From: Hydrogenophaga sp.
GTDB taxonomy: Bacteria; Pseudomonadota; Gammaproteobacteria; Burkholderiales; Burkholderiaceae_C
Direction of reading: 5' to 3'
DNA: 49,686 bases
NCBI GenBank assembly: GCA_020048405.1
Contig: JAIFMP010000022.1
Location: 1-49,686 of the forward strand
The position numbers and the translations under genes were made by a program. Positions 7,356 to 16,326 of the stretch are shown here, in pieces (position 1 is the first letter of the stretch; each line of letters opens with the position of its first letter). The notes beneath the pieces were generated by a model. The model did no database searches, was not told the DNA's origin, and saw only the letters and a program-made list of their open reading frames with translations.

Positions 7356-9717
7356 ATGAATCAGGCCACCACCGCACCCTTGCAAGGGCGCAACACGGTC
7401 GGCGCGGAGGCCCAACCCGAGGCTTTGGCGTTGGACGCTGTTTTTGCCGAGCGGCCCAAGGGCCCGCTCACCGTTACCGACAACTTCGCGGTGCTGGACG
7501 ACCCTGTCGAGCAAACCGAGTTCACCCAGTTCGCTGACATCGATGGCAAGCGCATGGCGCAATCGGTGCTGATGGTGCAAGGCATGTACTGCGCCGCCTG
7601 TGCAGACACGGTTGAGGGTGCGCTGTGCAACTTGCCGGGCGTTGTCAAGGCTGAGGTGCATGCTGCCACCCGCCGGCTGACCGTCCAGTGGGACCCCGCT
7701 GTCACCCGCGCCTCCACCCTTGCCCAGGCGGTGGGCCAGACGGGTTACCGCTTGTTGCCCATGCATGAGGCCCTCAGCATCACCCAGCGCATTGCCGAGT
7801 CACGCAAGGTGCTGTGGCGGTTGTTTGTGGCGGGTATCTGCATGATGCAGGTGATGATGTACGCGTGGCCGGCCTACATCACCGAGCCAGGCGACATTCC
7901 GCCCGACATCGAGCACCTGCTGCGCTGGGCCAGTTGGGTGCTCAGCGTGCCTGTGTTGCTGTTTGCCAGTGGCTCGTTTTTCGGTGGAGCCTGGCGCGAC
8001 TTGAAGCAAGGCCGCGTGGGCATGGACACGCCAGTGTCGATTGGCATAGTGGTCACATTCGTGGCCAGTTCGCTGGCCACGTTCGACCCCACCGGGCCAT
8101 GGGGACACGAGGTGTGGTACGACTCGCTGACCATGTTCGTGTTCTTCCTGATGGGAGGGCGCTACCTGGAGTTCAAGGCACGTGACCGCACAGCAGGTGC
8201 CCTCGACAACCTGATGAACCGCTTGCCCGAGGTGTGTGACCGGCGCAAACCCGATGGCAGCTTTGAGCCTGTATCGGTACGCCGCCTGGTGGTGGGCGAT
8301 GTGGTGCGTGTGCAGGCTGGGCAGGCATTTCCGGGTGACGGCACGCTCACGGCCACCGGTGCGACGGTCGACGAAGCATTGCTCACCGGTGAGTCCCATC
8401 CCGTGCTCAGGGCCGTGGGGGAAACTGTGGTGGCAGGCAGTTACAACCTGGCTGGCCCGGTCGAGCTGCGTGTGGACCGCCTGGGCAGAGATACCCGCTT
8501 CGCGCAGATCGTTTCCTTGATGGAGCGCGCGTCCACCGAAAAACCGCGCCTCGCAGTGCTGGCAGACCGCATCGCCGGGCCGTTCCTGTCGCTGGTGCTG
8601 CTGGCAGCTCTGGCTGCAGGCGTGTACTGGTGGCAGATAGACCACACGCGTGCGCTGGCTGATCGTGACATGCCCTTGTGCACTGTCGTTGGCCACACCG
8701 GCGGCGATGCTGGCATCGGCAGGCGCACTTGCCCGGCGGGGGGTGCTGGTGAGACGGTTGCAGGCCTTTGAAACTCTGGCGCAGGTCCATACGGTCGTTT
8801 TCGACAAAACCGGGACCCTCACTCACGACAAATTGCAATTGGCATCGGTTCATGTGCGTGAAGGTTCCTCACCTGAAACCGTGCTGGCTGTGGCAGGTGC
8901 CATGGCTGCGGGTTCTTTGCACCCAGCGTCCAAGGCTCTGTCCTCCGCTGTGGCTGACCGCTGGGAGGATTGGGTGTTGCCCCGTGCCGAGGTGATTTCG
9001 GCCTCAGAAGTGGCTGGACAGGGTCTGGTGGCTGATGTGGTGGGGTGGGGGCGTGTACGGCTTGGATCCGCTTCGTTTTGCACAGCGCCGATCAACCGCA
9101 CGCACGGTGCAGAGTCACCGCGTGTTTACCTGGCCGACGAATCCGGTTGGCTGGCCACATTCGAGCTGGATGAATGCCTGCGCAGCGATGCCGTTGAGGC
9201 GCTGGCTGCACTGAAGGCTGCTGGTGTGAAAACCTGGCTGTTGTCGGGTGACTTGCCCGAGGCGGCACAGCGAATCGCACGCCTCGTGGGGGTCGATCAT
9301 GTGGTGTCCGGTGCCACGCCCGAGCAAAAGCTGCTGGAAATCACCAAACTGCAAGCCCAAGGGCTGAAGGTGGCCATGGTGGGCGATGGCTTGAACGACG
9401 GTCCGGTGCTGGCCCGCTCGGACACATCGTTTGCACTGGGTACTGCCGCGCCTCTGGCTCAGGCCAACTCGGACTACGTGATTCAGGGTGGCAGGTTGAT
9501 GGATGTGCCTCGTGCATTGATCCAGGCGCGCTCCACCATGCGGGTGGTCCATCAGAACCTGGCTTGGGCTGCGGCCTACAACGCCATCAGTGTGCCTCTG
9601 GCACTGATGGGCTACATGCCTCCTTGGGCCGCAGGCCTGGGCATGGCGATCAGCTCATTTTGGGTGATTGGCAATGCGCTGCGGCTGAACCGTGCCGCCG
9701 TGACCGATTCGGTTTGA
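7356..9717 (+). pseudogene. ccoI: CcoI copper-translocating P-type ATPase for cbb3 oxidase assembly, frameshifted
   Basis: The gene encodes a P1B-type ATPase that supplies copper for cbb3 oxidase. The first part (7356 to about 8657) has a heavy-metal domain with GMYCAACA, transmembrane helices and the LLTGESHP phosphatase motif. The second part, in another frame, starts just before the ion-binding TCPCALSLA and contains VFDKTGTLT and MVGDGLNDGP. The join lies between RALA and LIVTCPC, where CcoI proteins usually have about six more residues. I estimate about 17 nucleotides missing, which both deletes part of the helix and shifts the frame. All catalytic motifs survive on either side, and the neighbouring cco genes are intact apart from ccoN. 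A real inactivation or a sequence error are both possible. Confidence 0.85.
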
Positions 9718-9737
9718 TTTTTTCAGGAGCATGACCA

Positions 9738-9875
9738 GTGGAAATTCTGTACCTGCTGATCCCGCTGTCGGTGATTGTGGTGCTGGGCATCATCGTCATT
9801 TTCTGGTGGGCCCTTAATTCCGGCCAACTTGACAACGTGGAGCGCGAAGGTGAACGCATTCTTCGTGCTGATTGA
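9738..9875 (+). CDS. ccoS: CcoS, cbb3-type cytochrome oxidase assembly protein
   Basis: A 45-residue protein with one N-terminal membrane helix (MEILYLLIPLSVIVVLG...), a WWAL motif and a short charged tail with EREGERIL. This is the standard CcoS plan. CcoS is needed to insert haem and copper cofactors into cbb3 oxidase. The start is GTG at 9738, 20 bases after ccoI, behind a good AGGAGC site. The stop codon (9873-9875) lies inside the FNR box that serves ccoN. Confidence 0.9.
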   Translation: MEILYLLIPLSVIVVLGIIVIFWWALNSGQLDNVEREGERILRAD

Positions 9876-9885
9876 CTTAAGTCAA
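9872..9885 (+). promoter_or_regulatory. FNR/Anr box upstream of ccoN
   Basis: TTGACTTAAGTCAA, identical to the box at 7306-7319. It overlaps the last codons and stop of ccoS and lies 56 bases before the ccoN start. A class II start would fall near 9920, leaving room for the AGGAG ribosome site at 9931. Confidence 0.88.
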
Positions 9886-9941
9886 GGCAAATGGAGTGCA
9901 GCACCGCGACACTCCGTCGACGACATTTTGAGGAGTTCTGT

Positions 9942-11371
9942 ATGTCACTAACGATGAAGGCCAGTCAGGCGACTGCCTATAACGACAAAGTCGTTCGCCA
10001 GTTCGCCATCATGACCGTTGTGTACGGCGTGGTGGGGATGCTGGTGGGCGTGATCATTGCGGCGAGTTGAATTTGGGTATTGAATACCTGAGCTACGGTC
10101 GACTCAGGCCGTTACACACCAATGCGGTGATTTTTGCTTTTGGTGGCAGCGCGCTGATTGGCACCAGCTACTACGTGGTTCAGAGAACTTGTCAGACACG
10201 GCTGATTTCTGATGGTTTGGCTGCCTTCACATTCTGGGGTTGGAACCTCGTGATCGTCAGTGCAGTTGTTACTCTCCCGCTGGGCCTGACCCAGAGCAAA
10301 GAGTATGCTGAGCTGATTTGGCCCATCGATATCCTGATCGCGGTGGTCTGGGTTGCCTACGCCATTGTGTTTTTCGGCACGGTCGGCATTCGCAAGGTTC
10401 GCCACATTTATGTGGGCAACTGGTTTTACGGTGCGTTCATTTTGGCTGTTGCGATGCTTCACATCGTGAACAGTGCTTCGCTCCCGACCAGTTTGACACA
10501 CTCTTACTCCGCTTATGCGGGTGTTCAGGATGCCATGGTGCAATGGTGGTACGGCCACAATGCGGTGGGTTTCTTCCTGACCGCTGGCTTCCTGGGCATG
10601 ATGTACTACTTCATCCCCAAGCAGGCAGGCCGTCCGGTTTACTCCTATCGCCTATCCATCGTCCACTTCTGGGCGCTGATATTCACCTACATGTGGGCGG
10701 GTCCCCACCACCTGCACTACACGGCGTTGCCTGACTGGACGCAGTCCGTTGGCATGGTCTTCTCCCTCATCCTGCTGGCTCCCAGCTGGGGCGGCATGAT
10801 CAACGGCATCATGACCTTGTCTGGCGCATGGCACAAACTGCGCGATGACCCCATCCTGCGCTTCCTGATCGTGTCTCTGTCGTTCTACGGCATGTCCACG
10901 TTCGAAGGCCCGATGATGTCCATCAAGACCGTGAATGCCTTGTCGCACTACACCGACTGGACCGTGGGCCACGTGCACTCCGGCGCTCTGGGTTGGGTGG
11001 GTCTGATCACCATGGGTTCCATCTATTACCTGATCCCCAAGTTGTTCGGTCAAAAGCAAATGCACAGCATGAAAGCGGTTGAAATCCACTTCTGGGTGGC
11101 CACCATCGGCATCGTGTTGTACATCGCTGCAATGTGGATTGCCGGTGTGATGCAGGGCTTGATGTGGCGCTCGGTCAACCCCGATGGCAGCCTGACATAC
11201 ACCTTTGTTGAGTCTGTTAAAGCCACTTTCCCCTTCTACGTGATCCGTCTGTTGGGTGGCTTGTTGTACTTGGGTGGCATGGTGTTGATGCTGTGGAACG
11301 TGTTGATGACGGCCTTCAAAGGCTCGATCGTTGAAGTTCGCATCCCTGCGGTCACCGCAGCTCACGCTTAA
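9942..11371 (+). pseudogene. ccoN: CcoN, catalytic subunit I of cbb3 cytochrome oxidase, frameshifted near the N-terminus
   Basis: CcoN is the haem-copper subunit that reduces oxygen. From ATG 9942 (AGGAG at 9931) the protein reads through [18 protein letters not shown] and the first helix to VIIAAS, then hits TGA at 10068. The rest continues in another frame with [19 protein letters not shown]. It is complete to the end, with the CuB ligands in AGPHHLHYT and the haem-binding histidines in TVGHVHSG. Family members usually have about six residues (QL-x-WPE type) at the join. Two nucleotides remain, so about 16 are missing. Loss of CcoN would abolish the oxidase although ccoO, ccoQ and ccoP are intact, which argues for an artefact or a very recent lesion. 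Confidence 0.88.
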
Positions 11372-11382
11372 GGAGAAGAACA

Positions 11383-12009
11383 ATGGCACAAAACCATGAA
11401 ATCAAGGGTTTCACGCATGAGCGGATCGAGACCAACAACTTTCTGATGATCGTATTGATCGTCGTGGTGATCGCTGTGGGCGGATTGGTGGAAATTGTTC
11501 CCCTGTTCTTCCAGAAGTCCACCACACAGCCTGTGGAAGGCCTGAAGCCTTACACCGCGCTGCAGTTGGCGGGTCGCGATGTTTATGTGCGTGAAGGTTG
11601 CTACAACTGCCACTCACAGATGATCCGTCCCTTCCAGGCCGAGACACTGCGTTATGGCCATTACTCGCTGGCTGGCGAATTTGTGTATGACCGGCCTTTC
11701 CAGTGGGGCAGCAAGCGCACAGGTCCTGATTTGCACCGAGTGGGTGGCCGCTACAGCGATGAGTGGCACCGTGTTCACCTGAACAACCCACGTGATCTGG
11801 TGCCTGAATCGAACATGCCTGCTTATCCTTGGTTGCTGAAGGCCCCCGCTTCCTATGCAGAGATGCCTGCCAAGATGAAAGCACTGCGCACGCTCGGTGC
11901 TCCCTACACGGACGAGGAGATTGCCAAGTCGGCTGAAGAAGTCAAAGGCAAAACTGAGATTGAGGCTGTGATTGCATACCTCCAAGTCTTGGGCACCGCT
12001 GTCAAATAA
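11383..12009 (+). CDS. ccoO: CcoO, membrane-anchored monohaem cytochrome c subunit of cbb3 oxidase
   Basis: A 208-residue protein with one N-terminal membrane helix ([17 protein letters not shown]) and a periplasmic cytochrome c domain. CYNCH binds haem covalently, followed by SQMIRPF typical of CcoO. The methionine ligand region [10 protein letters not shown] is present. It passes electrons from CcoP toward CcoN. It lies 11 bases after ccoN with an AAGGAG site and is intact. Confidence 0.96.
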   Translation: MAQNHEIKGFTHERIETNNFLMIVLIVVVIAVGGLVEIVPLFFQKSTTQPVEGLKPYTALQLAGRDVYVREGCYNCHSQMIRPFQAETLRYGHYSLAGEFVYDRPFQWGSKRTGPDLHRVGGRYSDEWHRVHLNNPRDLVPESNMPAYPWLLKAPASYAEMPAKMKALRTLGAPYTDEEIAKSAEEVKGKTEIEAVIAYLQVLGTAVK

Positions 12010-12027
12010 ACACGTAAAGGTACTCAC

Positions 12028-12165
12028 ATGGACATCAATGACATGCGCAGCGTGGTCACCGTGGTCAGCTTTCTGACCTTCGTGGGCATCGTGGCTTGGG
12101 CGTGGTCCAAGCGGAACAAATCCAGCTTTGACGAGGCAGCCCAGTTGCCTTTCAAAGACGAGTAA
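12028..12165 (+). CDS. ccoQ: CcoQ, small membrane subunit of cbb3 oxidase
   Basis: A 45-residue protein with one membrane helix (VVTVVSFLTFVGIVAWAW) and a charged tail with FDEAAQLPF, which is typical of CcoQ. It stabilises the oxidase complex. It sits between ccoO and ccoP, as expected. Confidence 0.92.
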   Translation: MDINDMRSVVTVVSFLTFVGIVAWAWSKRNKSSFDEAAQLPFKDE

Positions 12166-12194
12166 GCCGCTGAGAGTCAACAGAGAGAAAAATC

Positions 12195-13106
12195 ATGAGC
12201 GACTTTGTAAGCAATTTCTGGTCAATGTATGTCACTGTTGCGGTGTTGGTGAGCGTCGTTGCTTGCGCCGTGCTGTTGTGGGTGTCGGGCACCACCAAGG
12301 TATCGCCTGCCGCTGACAACACCACGGGACACGTCTGGGATGGTGATCTGCGTGAAATGAATAACCCATTGCCAAAGTGGTGGGTGTATCTGTTCATCAT
12401 CACCGTATTGTTCGCCTTTTTGTACGCCGCGCTGTACCCAACCCTAGGCAACTACAACGGCGCGCTGGGCTGGTCTTCACGTGGTCAACATGCCGCTGAA
12501 GTCGACAAAGTGGAAAAAGCCATTGCGCCTATTTACGCGGCTTACGTCAAGATGGATCCAGCGGCCGTGGCGGCAGATCCCAAGGCCATGGCCATCGGGG
12601 AGCGGTTGTTTATGAACAACTGTGCACAGTGTCACGGATCAGACGCTCGGGGCAGCACAAGTTTCCCCAACCTGACCGACGGTGATTGGCTGTACGGCGG
12701 TGCGCCTGAAGTGATCAAGGAAACCATCACCAACGGGCGCAATGGCGTGATGCCACCCATGGCTGCTGCCGTGGGCACCGCTGAAGATGTGGCCAACTTG
12801 GCGCAATACGTGCTCAGTTTGTCTGCCAGCCCTCACGACGCGGTGAAGGCCACACTGGGTAAAGACAAGTTTGGTGCTTGCGCAGCGTGCCACGGGGCCG
12901 ACGGCAAAGGCAATGTTGCGATGGGTGCCCCTAACCTGACTGACCAAATATGGCTGCATGGTTGGGGAGCTGACGCAATCGTTAAAGCCATCAATGAAGG
13001 CAAAAACAATGCGATGCCAGCGCAAAACCGCCTTTTGAACGAAGCACAGATCCACGTGTTGGCCTCCTACGTCTGGAGTAAATCCAACCAACCCGCTTCC
13101 AAGTGA
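12195..13106 (+). CDS. ccoP: CcoP, dihaem cytochrome c subunit of cbb3 oxidase
   Basis: A 303-residue protein with two N-terminal membrane helices, the conserved VWDGDLREMNNPLPKWW between them, and two cytochrome c domains with CAQCH and CAACH. Methionine ligand regions NGVMPPM and NNAMPAQ follow each. It receives electrons from the bc1 complex through soluble cytochromes. The stop (13104-13106) overlaps an ATG that opens only a 27-codon frame without recognisable similarity. The usual next gene, ccoG, is absent. Confidence 0.96.
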   Translation: MSDFVSNFWSMYVTVAVLVSVVACAVLLWVSGTTKVSPAADNTTGHVWDGDLREMNNPLPKWWVYLFIITVLFAFLYAALYPTLGNYNGALGWSSRGQHAAEVDKVEKAIAPIYAAYVKMDPAAVAADPKAMAIGERLFMNNCAQCHGSDARGSTSFPNLTDGDWLYGGAPEVIKETITNGRNGVMPPMAAAVGTAEDVANLAQYVLSLSASPHDAVKATLGKDKFGACAACHGADGKGNVAMGAPNLTDQIWLHGWGADAIVKAINEGKNNAMPAQNRLLNEAQIHVLASYVWSKSNQPASK

Positions 13107-13217
13107 TGAGTCTGATTGCAAGCCAGGACTGGCGTGATGCCAGCGATGGCTTGCAGTTTGCGTTTTTGGGTTTCCATTTACTCGGATAGTCTGGCACTGC
13201 CAAACGGAAAGTTATCA

Positions 13218-13529
13218 ATGTCCACCTCTTCAGCTTTTGTCGTTCAAGCCTCTCAAGGTGTTGGTAAAGTCTGGTGGCGCGAGCCTTACGTGTGGCTCGT
13301 GATTGGCGGACCGTTGGTGGTTGTGGTGGCTGCCGTGTGGACCGGCGTCATTGCGTTCACCAACCCTGATCCTGTTCTGGATCCGCGCAATATCGGCCAG
13401 GCAGAATTCATGGTGCAATCCAAAAAAGCCCAGTACGCCAAGGACAATTTGGTGAACATGCAACCCGCTATGGTGGGTCGAAACCACGCGGCGTCACCCT
13501 TACCTTTGGAGCCTGTTGGCACCAAGTGA
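13218..13529 (+). CDS. FixH-like single-span membrane protein of the cbb3 cluster
   Basis: A 103-residue protein with one membrane helix (VWLVIGGPLVVVVAAVWTGVI) preceded by WWREPYVW and followed by a periplasmic segment. The layout and location after ccoP match the FixH/CcoH group, which helps cbb3 assembly. Similarity is judged from architecture and the WWREPY-hydrophobic pattern, so the family assignment is moderate. I start it at ATG 13218. A longer reading frame upstream has no conserved features. Confidence 0.75.
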   Translation: MSTSSAFVVQASQGVGKVWWREPYVWLVIGGPLVVVVAAVWTGVIAFTNPDPVLDPRNIGQAEFMVQSKKAQYAKDNLVNMQPAMVGRNHAASPLPLEPVGTK

Positions 13530-13580
13530 TCGCGGGCCATAATGTTTGCCCGGTCAGTACTCAACAATCAGGAGACATAT

Positions 13581-13889
13581 ATGCTGGGGCAACGTCTGAT
13601 GTGGGTCGCATGGCCTGCCTTTTTGGTGGCAGCCGTGCTGGAGATGCTGATTTTTGCCGTGGTCGATCCTGCGGATCTGCACTGGGCCGGTGGCGGGCTG
13701 GATTTGTCCCGTGAGGCGGTCTACACGGTCACATTTTTTGTCTTGTGGGGTTTCACCATGTTGTCCAGCTCGCTGACGACATTGCTGTCTATGTCCCCAT
13801 TTGAGATCAACCGTTGCCCTATACCCGCAGACCAAAGGCCGGTTGACTGTGCCAAGAACTGCGAACAAGGCAGTTGCCAAGGATCTTGA
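13581..13889 (+). CDS. Small two-helix membrane protein with a cysteine-rich tail, cbb3-associated
   Basis: A 102-residue protein I cannot assign to a named family. It has two hydrophobic helices (about residues 6-25 and 49-70) and a C-terminal tail with four cysteines spaced C-x10-C-x3-C-x4-C. The start at 13581 follows an AGGAG site. It closes the cbb3 cluster and, with copper-handling neighbours nearby, the cysteines might bind copper or iron or be redox active. That role is inferred from context only. Confidence 0.8.
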   Translation: MLGQRLMWVAWPAFLVAAVLEMLIFAVVDPADLHWAGGGLDLSREAVYTVTFFVLWGFTMLSSSLTTLLSMSPFEINRCPIPADQRPVDCAKNCEQGSCQGS

Positions 13890-13970
13890 AACTGAAGGCG
13901 CTGCTGGAGCCTGCTGAGTTAGGGCTGCCTTGAGGCGGGCTGAAACTGCTTTTCGACACGCCGTCCACAG

Positions 13971-14690
13971 TCACCGGAAACTGGGCGAGTTCACGATTTG
14001 ACGCAGGCTGTCTGTCTTTTTGATGTGAACGTAGCGCTGTTTGACTTCGATGATGCCGTCATCCACAAACTTGGAAAACGTACGGCTCACCGTTTCGAGC
14101 TTCATTCCCAGGTAGCTGCCGATTTCTTCGCGCGTCATGCGCAATATCAGTTCGGACTGTGAAAAACCCCTGGCATGCAGTCGCTGCACGAGGTTGAGCA
14201 AGAAGGCTGCCAGGCGCTCTTCTGCACGCATGCTGCCCAACAGCAACATGACGCTGTGGTCACGCACGATTTCCCGGCTCATGATTTTGTGCACGTGGTG
14301 TTGAAGCGTGGTGAATTCGCGCGACAACTGTTCCACTTGGTCAAACGGCATCACACACACTTCCGCGTCCTCCAGTGCAATCGCGTCGCAGGAATGGTGA
14401 TCGCTCACAATGCCATCAAGTCCAATGATTTCCCCAGTCATCTGAAAACCTGTGACCTGATCTCTGCCATCGGCGGTTGTGACACAGGTCTTGAAGAAGC
14501 CCGAGCGGACAGCGTACAGGGAAGTGAACTTTTCTCCTGCACTGAACAATGCTGTGCCGCGTTTGATGCGCTTGCGCGTTGAAATCACGCTATCGAGTTT
14601 GTCAATTTCAACCGCGTTGAGCCCCATTGGGAGGCACAGTTCGCGCAAGTTGCAACTGGAGCAGGCGACTTTGATGCTATTAATGTCCAT
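13971..14690 (-). CDS. fnr: FNR/Anr-type oxygen-sensing transcription regulator
   Basis: A 239-residue Crp/FNR protein. Three N-terminal cysteines (CSSCNLRELC) and a fourth in HSCDAIA provide the [4Fe-4S] ligands that sense oxygen. The C-terminal helix-turn-helix contains REEIGSYLGMKLETVSRTF, with the E--SR recognition residues for TTGAT half-sites. When oxygen is low the dimer activates micro-oxic genes. FNR boxes upstream of ccoI, ccoN, hemN and itself form an obvious local regulon. The box at 14705-14718 is centred about 21 bases before its start codon, a position suited to autorepression. Confidence 0.95.
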   Translation of the reverse strand: MDINSIKVACSSCNLRELCLPMGLNAVEIDKLDSVISTRKRIKRGTALFSAGEKFTSLYAVRSGFFKTCVTTADGRDQVTGFQMTGEIIGLDGIVSDHHSCDAIALEDAEVCVMPFDQVEQLSREFTTLQHHVHKIMSREIVRDHSVMLLLGSMRAEERLAAFLLNLVQRLHARGFSQSELILRMTREEIGSYLGMKLETVSRTFSKFVDDGIIEVKQRYVHIKKTDSLRQIVNSPSFR

Positions 14691-14704
14691 AAATTTGGTT
14701 GACC

Positions 14705-14718
14705 TTGATTTGTATCAA
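14705..14718 (-). promoter_or_regulatory. FNR box next to the fnr start (likely autoregulation)
   Basis: TTGATTTGTATCAA matches TTGAT-N4-ATCAA exactly. It lies 15 bases from the fnr start codon, too close for class II activation of fnr, so it probably blocks its own promoter. Confidence 0.85.
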
Positions 14719-14803
14719 GCTTACCGCAGCTTTGCTGCTGTTGGGTGGGCACGCCGGAGAATGGGCATACGACACAGGGCGTGGTTCAGGGAACGGAAGA
14801 TAC

Positions 14804-14817
14804 TTGATGCAAGTCAA
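14804..14817 (+). promoter_or_regulatory. FNR box upstream of hemN
   Basis: TTGATGCAAGTCAA has one consensus half-site (TTGAT) and one GTCAA half-site. Its centre at 14810.5 predicts a class II start near 14852, 18 bases before the GTG start of hemN and just ahead of its GGAG site. Confidence 0.8.
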
Positions 14818-14869
14818 TCGGTTTAGGGCAGCTTGGTGGCACATTGGCGGGACATTGGAGAGTTGCCAC

Positions 14870-16249
14870 GTGACACACGTAATTTCAGAAGACTTGCTGC
14901 GCCGTTTCGACATTCCCGGCCCACGTTACACGTCGTACCCCACGGCGGACCGGTTTGTGGAGGCTTTCGTCGAAGCCGATTACATCCAGGCACTGGAACA
15001 GCGCAGCGCTGGCTCCATGGCGCTTCCCTTGTCCTTGTATGTACACATTCCGTTTTGTGAATCGGTGTGTTACTACTGTGCGTGTAACAAGGTGATCACC
15101 AAGCACCATGAGAAGGCGGCCGAGTATTTGCGGTACTTGTCTCGTGAAGTCGAACTCCAAGTCGAGCATTTTGGGCGTGGCCACAGCGTTTCGCAGTTGC
15201 ACCTGGGGGGCGGGACGCCCACTTTCCTGAGCGATGAGGAAATCGAGGACCTGATGGCGATGATTCGCCGCAATTTTTCCCTTGTACCCGGTGGTGAGTA
15301 CTCTGTGGAGGTGGACCCTCGCACCGTGACTCCGGAGCGGCTGAAAACATTGCATCGCCTGGGCTTCAACCGCCTGAGCTTTGGTGTGCAGGATTTCGAT
15401 CCGGCGGTTCAGAAGGCCGTGCACCGCGTACAACCTGCTGAGCAGGTGTTTGCCTTGGTTCAGGCAGCGCGAGACATCGGGTTCGAGTCATTGAACGTGG
15501 ATCTGATCTATGGCCTGCCGTTGCAGACCCCCGAGTCCTTTGCTCGGACGCTCGCTCAGGTGAACACCTTGCGGCCAGACCGCATTGCGCTATACGCCTA
15601 CGCTCACCTGCCAGCCCGTTTCAAACCGCAAAGACGGATCGTGACTGCTGAGTTGCCCAGTGGTGCTGACAAACTTGCCATGCTGTCTGCTTCGCTGGAT
15701 GCCTTCAGTGACGGAGGCTACGTTTACGTTGGCATGGACCACTTCGCGTTGCCTGACGACGCATTGGCTGTGGCCAAGCGCCAGGGACGCTTGCACCGGA
15801 ATTTCCAGGGCTACAGCACCCAGCCTGACTGTGACCTGATTGCATTGGGTGTGTCGGCCATCGGCCGCATCGGTGCCACTTACAGCCAGAACGCCAAGAC
15901 GCTGGAAGAGTATTACGATGCCCTGGACCAGGGGCGATTGCCCATCGTGCGTGGTTTGGCCGTCAACCGCGACGACCTGCTGCGACGCTCCGTGATCATG
16001 GCGCTGATGTGCCAGGGAGAGGTGCTGTTTGAGTCCATCGAACTGGGGCATCTCATTGATTTCAAGTCCTACTTTGCCCGCGAACTGGAGTCGTTGGCCG
16101 ACTTGCAAGCGCAAGGACTCGTGACGTTGAGCGACAGTGGTATCCGCGTCACGGCCACGGGCTGGTATCTGGTGCGTGCCATCGCAATGACTTTTGACCG
16201 ATACCTGCAAGTCGACAAGGACCGTGCCCGGTTTTCCCGCATCATCTGA
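14870..16249 (+). CDS. hemN: Oxygen-independent coproporphyrinogen III oxidase HemN
   Basis: A radical-SAM enzyme that decarboxylates coproporphyrinogen III during haem synthesis without oxygen. The 459-residue protein begins with RFDIPGPRYTSYPTADRF. The iron-sulphur motif CESVCYYCAC and GGGTPT are intact, and SYGVQDF-type residues appear as LSFGVQDFDP. I chose GTG 14870, with GGAG at 14857, because the family starts here. Upstream in-frame codons run through the FNR boxes. It is divergent from fnr and matches the higher haem demand of the cbb3 oxidase under low oxygen. Confidence 0.95.
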   Translation: MTHVISEDLLRRFDIPGPRYTSYPTADRFVEAFVEADYIQALEQRSAGSMALPLSLYVHIPFCESVCYYCACNKVITKHHEKAAEYLRYLSREVELQVEHFGRGHSVSQLHLGGGTPTFLSDEEIEDLMAMIRRNFSLVPGGEYSVEVDPRTVTPERLKTLHRLGFNRLSFGVQDFDPAVQKAVHRVQPAEQVFALVQAARDIGFESLNVDLIYGLPLQTPESFARTLAQVNTLRPDRIALYAYAHLPARFKPQRRIVTAELPSGADKLAMLSASLDAFSDGGYVYVGMDHFALPDDALAVAKRQGRLHRNFQGYSTQPDCDLIALGVSAIGRIGATYSQNAKTLEEYYDALDQGRLPIVRGLAVNRDDLLRRSVIMALMCQGEVLFESIELGHLIDFKSYFARELESLADLQAQGLVTLSDSGIRVTATGWYLVRAIAMTFDRYLQVDKDRARFSRII

Positions 16250-16326
16250 CCCGCTGCTACCAGCCACGCCAACACACGATTTGCAGATGGCTGCAAGGGA
16301 CTGCGGGCATTGGGTAAAGTCTGCAC

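Noticed and set aside
13106-13189. 27-codon open frame overlapping the ccoP stop (TGATG)
   Set aside because: Good coupling geometry but no hydrophobic, basic or Cys pattern and no resemblance to CcoG or other cco proteins. Probably chance.
14699-14869. Longer N-terminus for HemN starting at 14699
   Set aside because: The extra 57 codons run over both FNR boxes and have no family similarity. GTG 14870 has a proper ribosome site.
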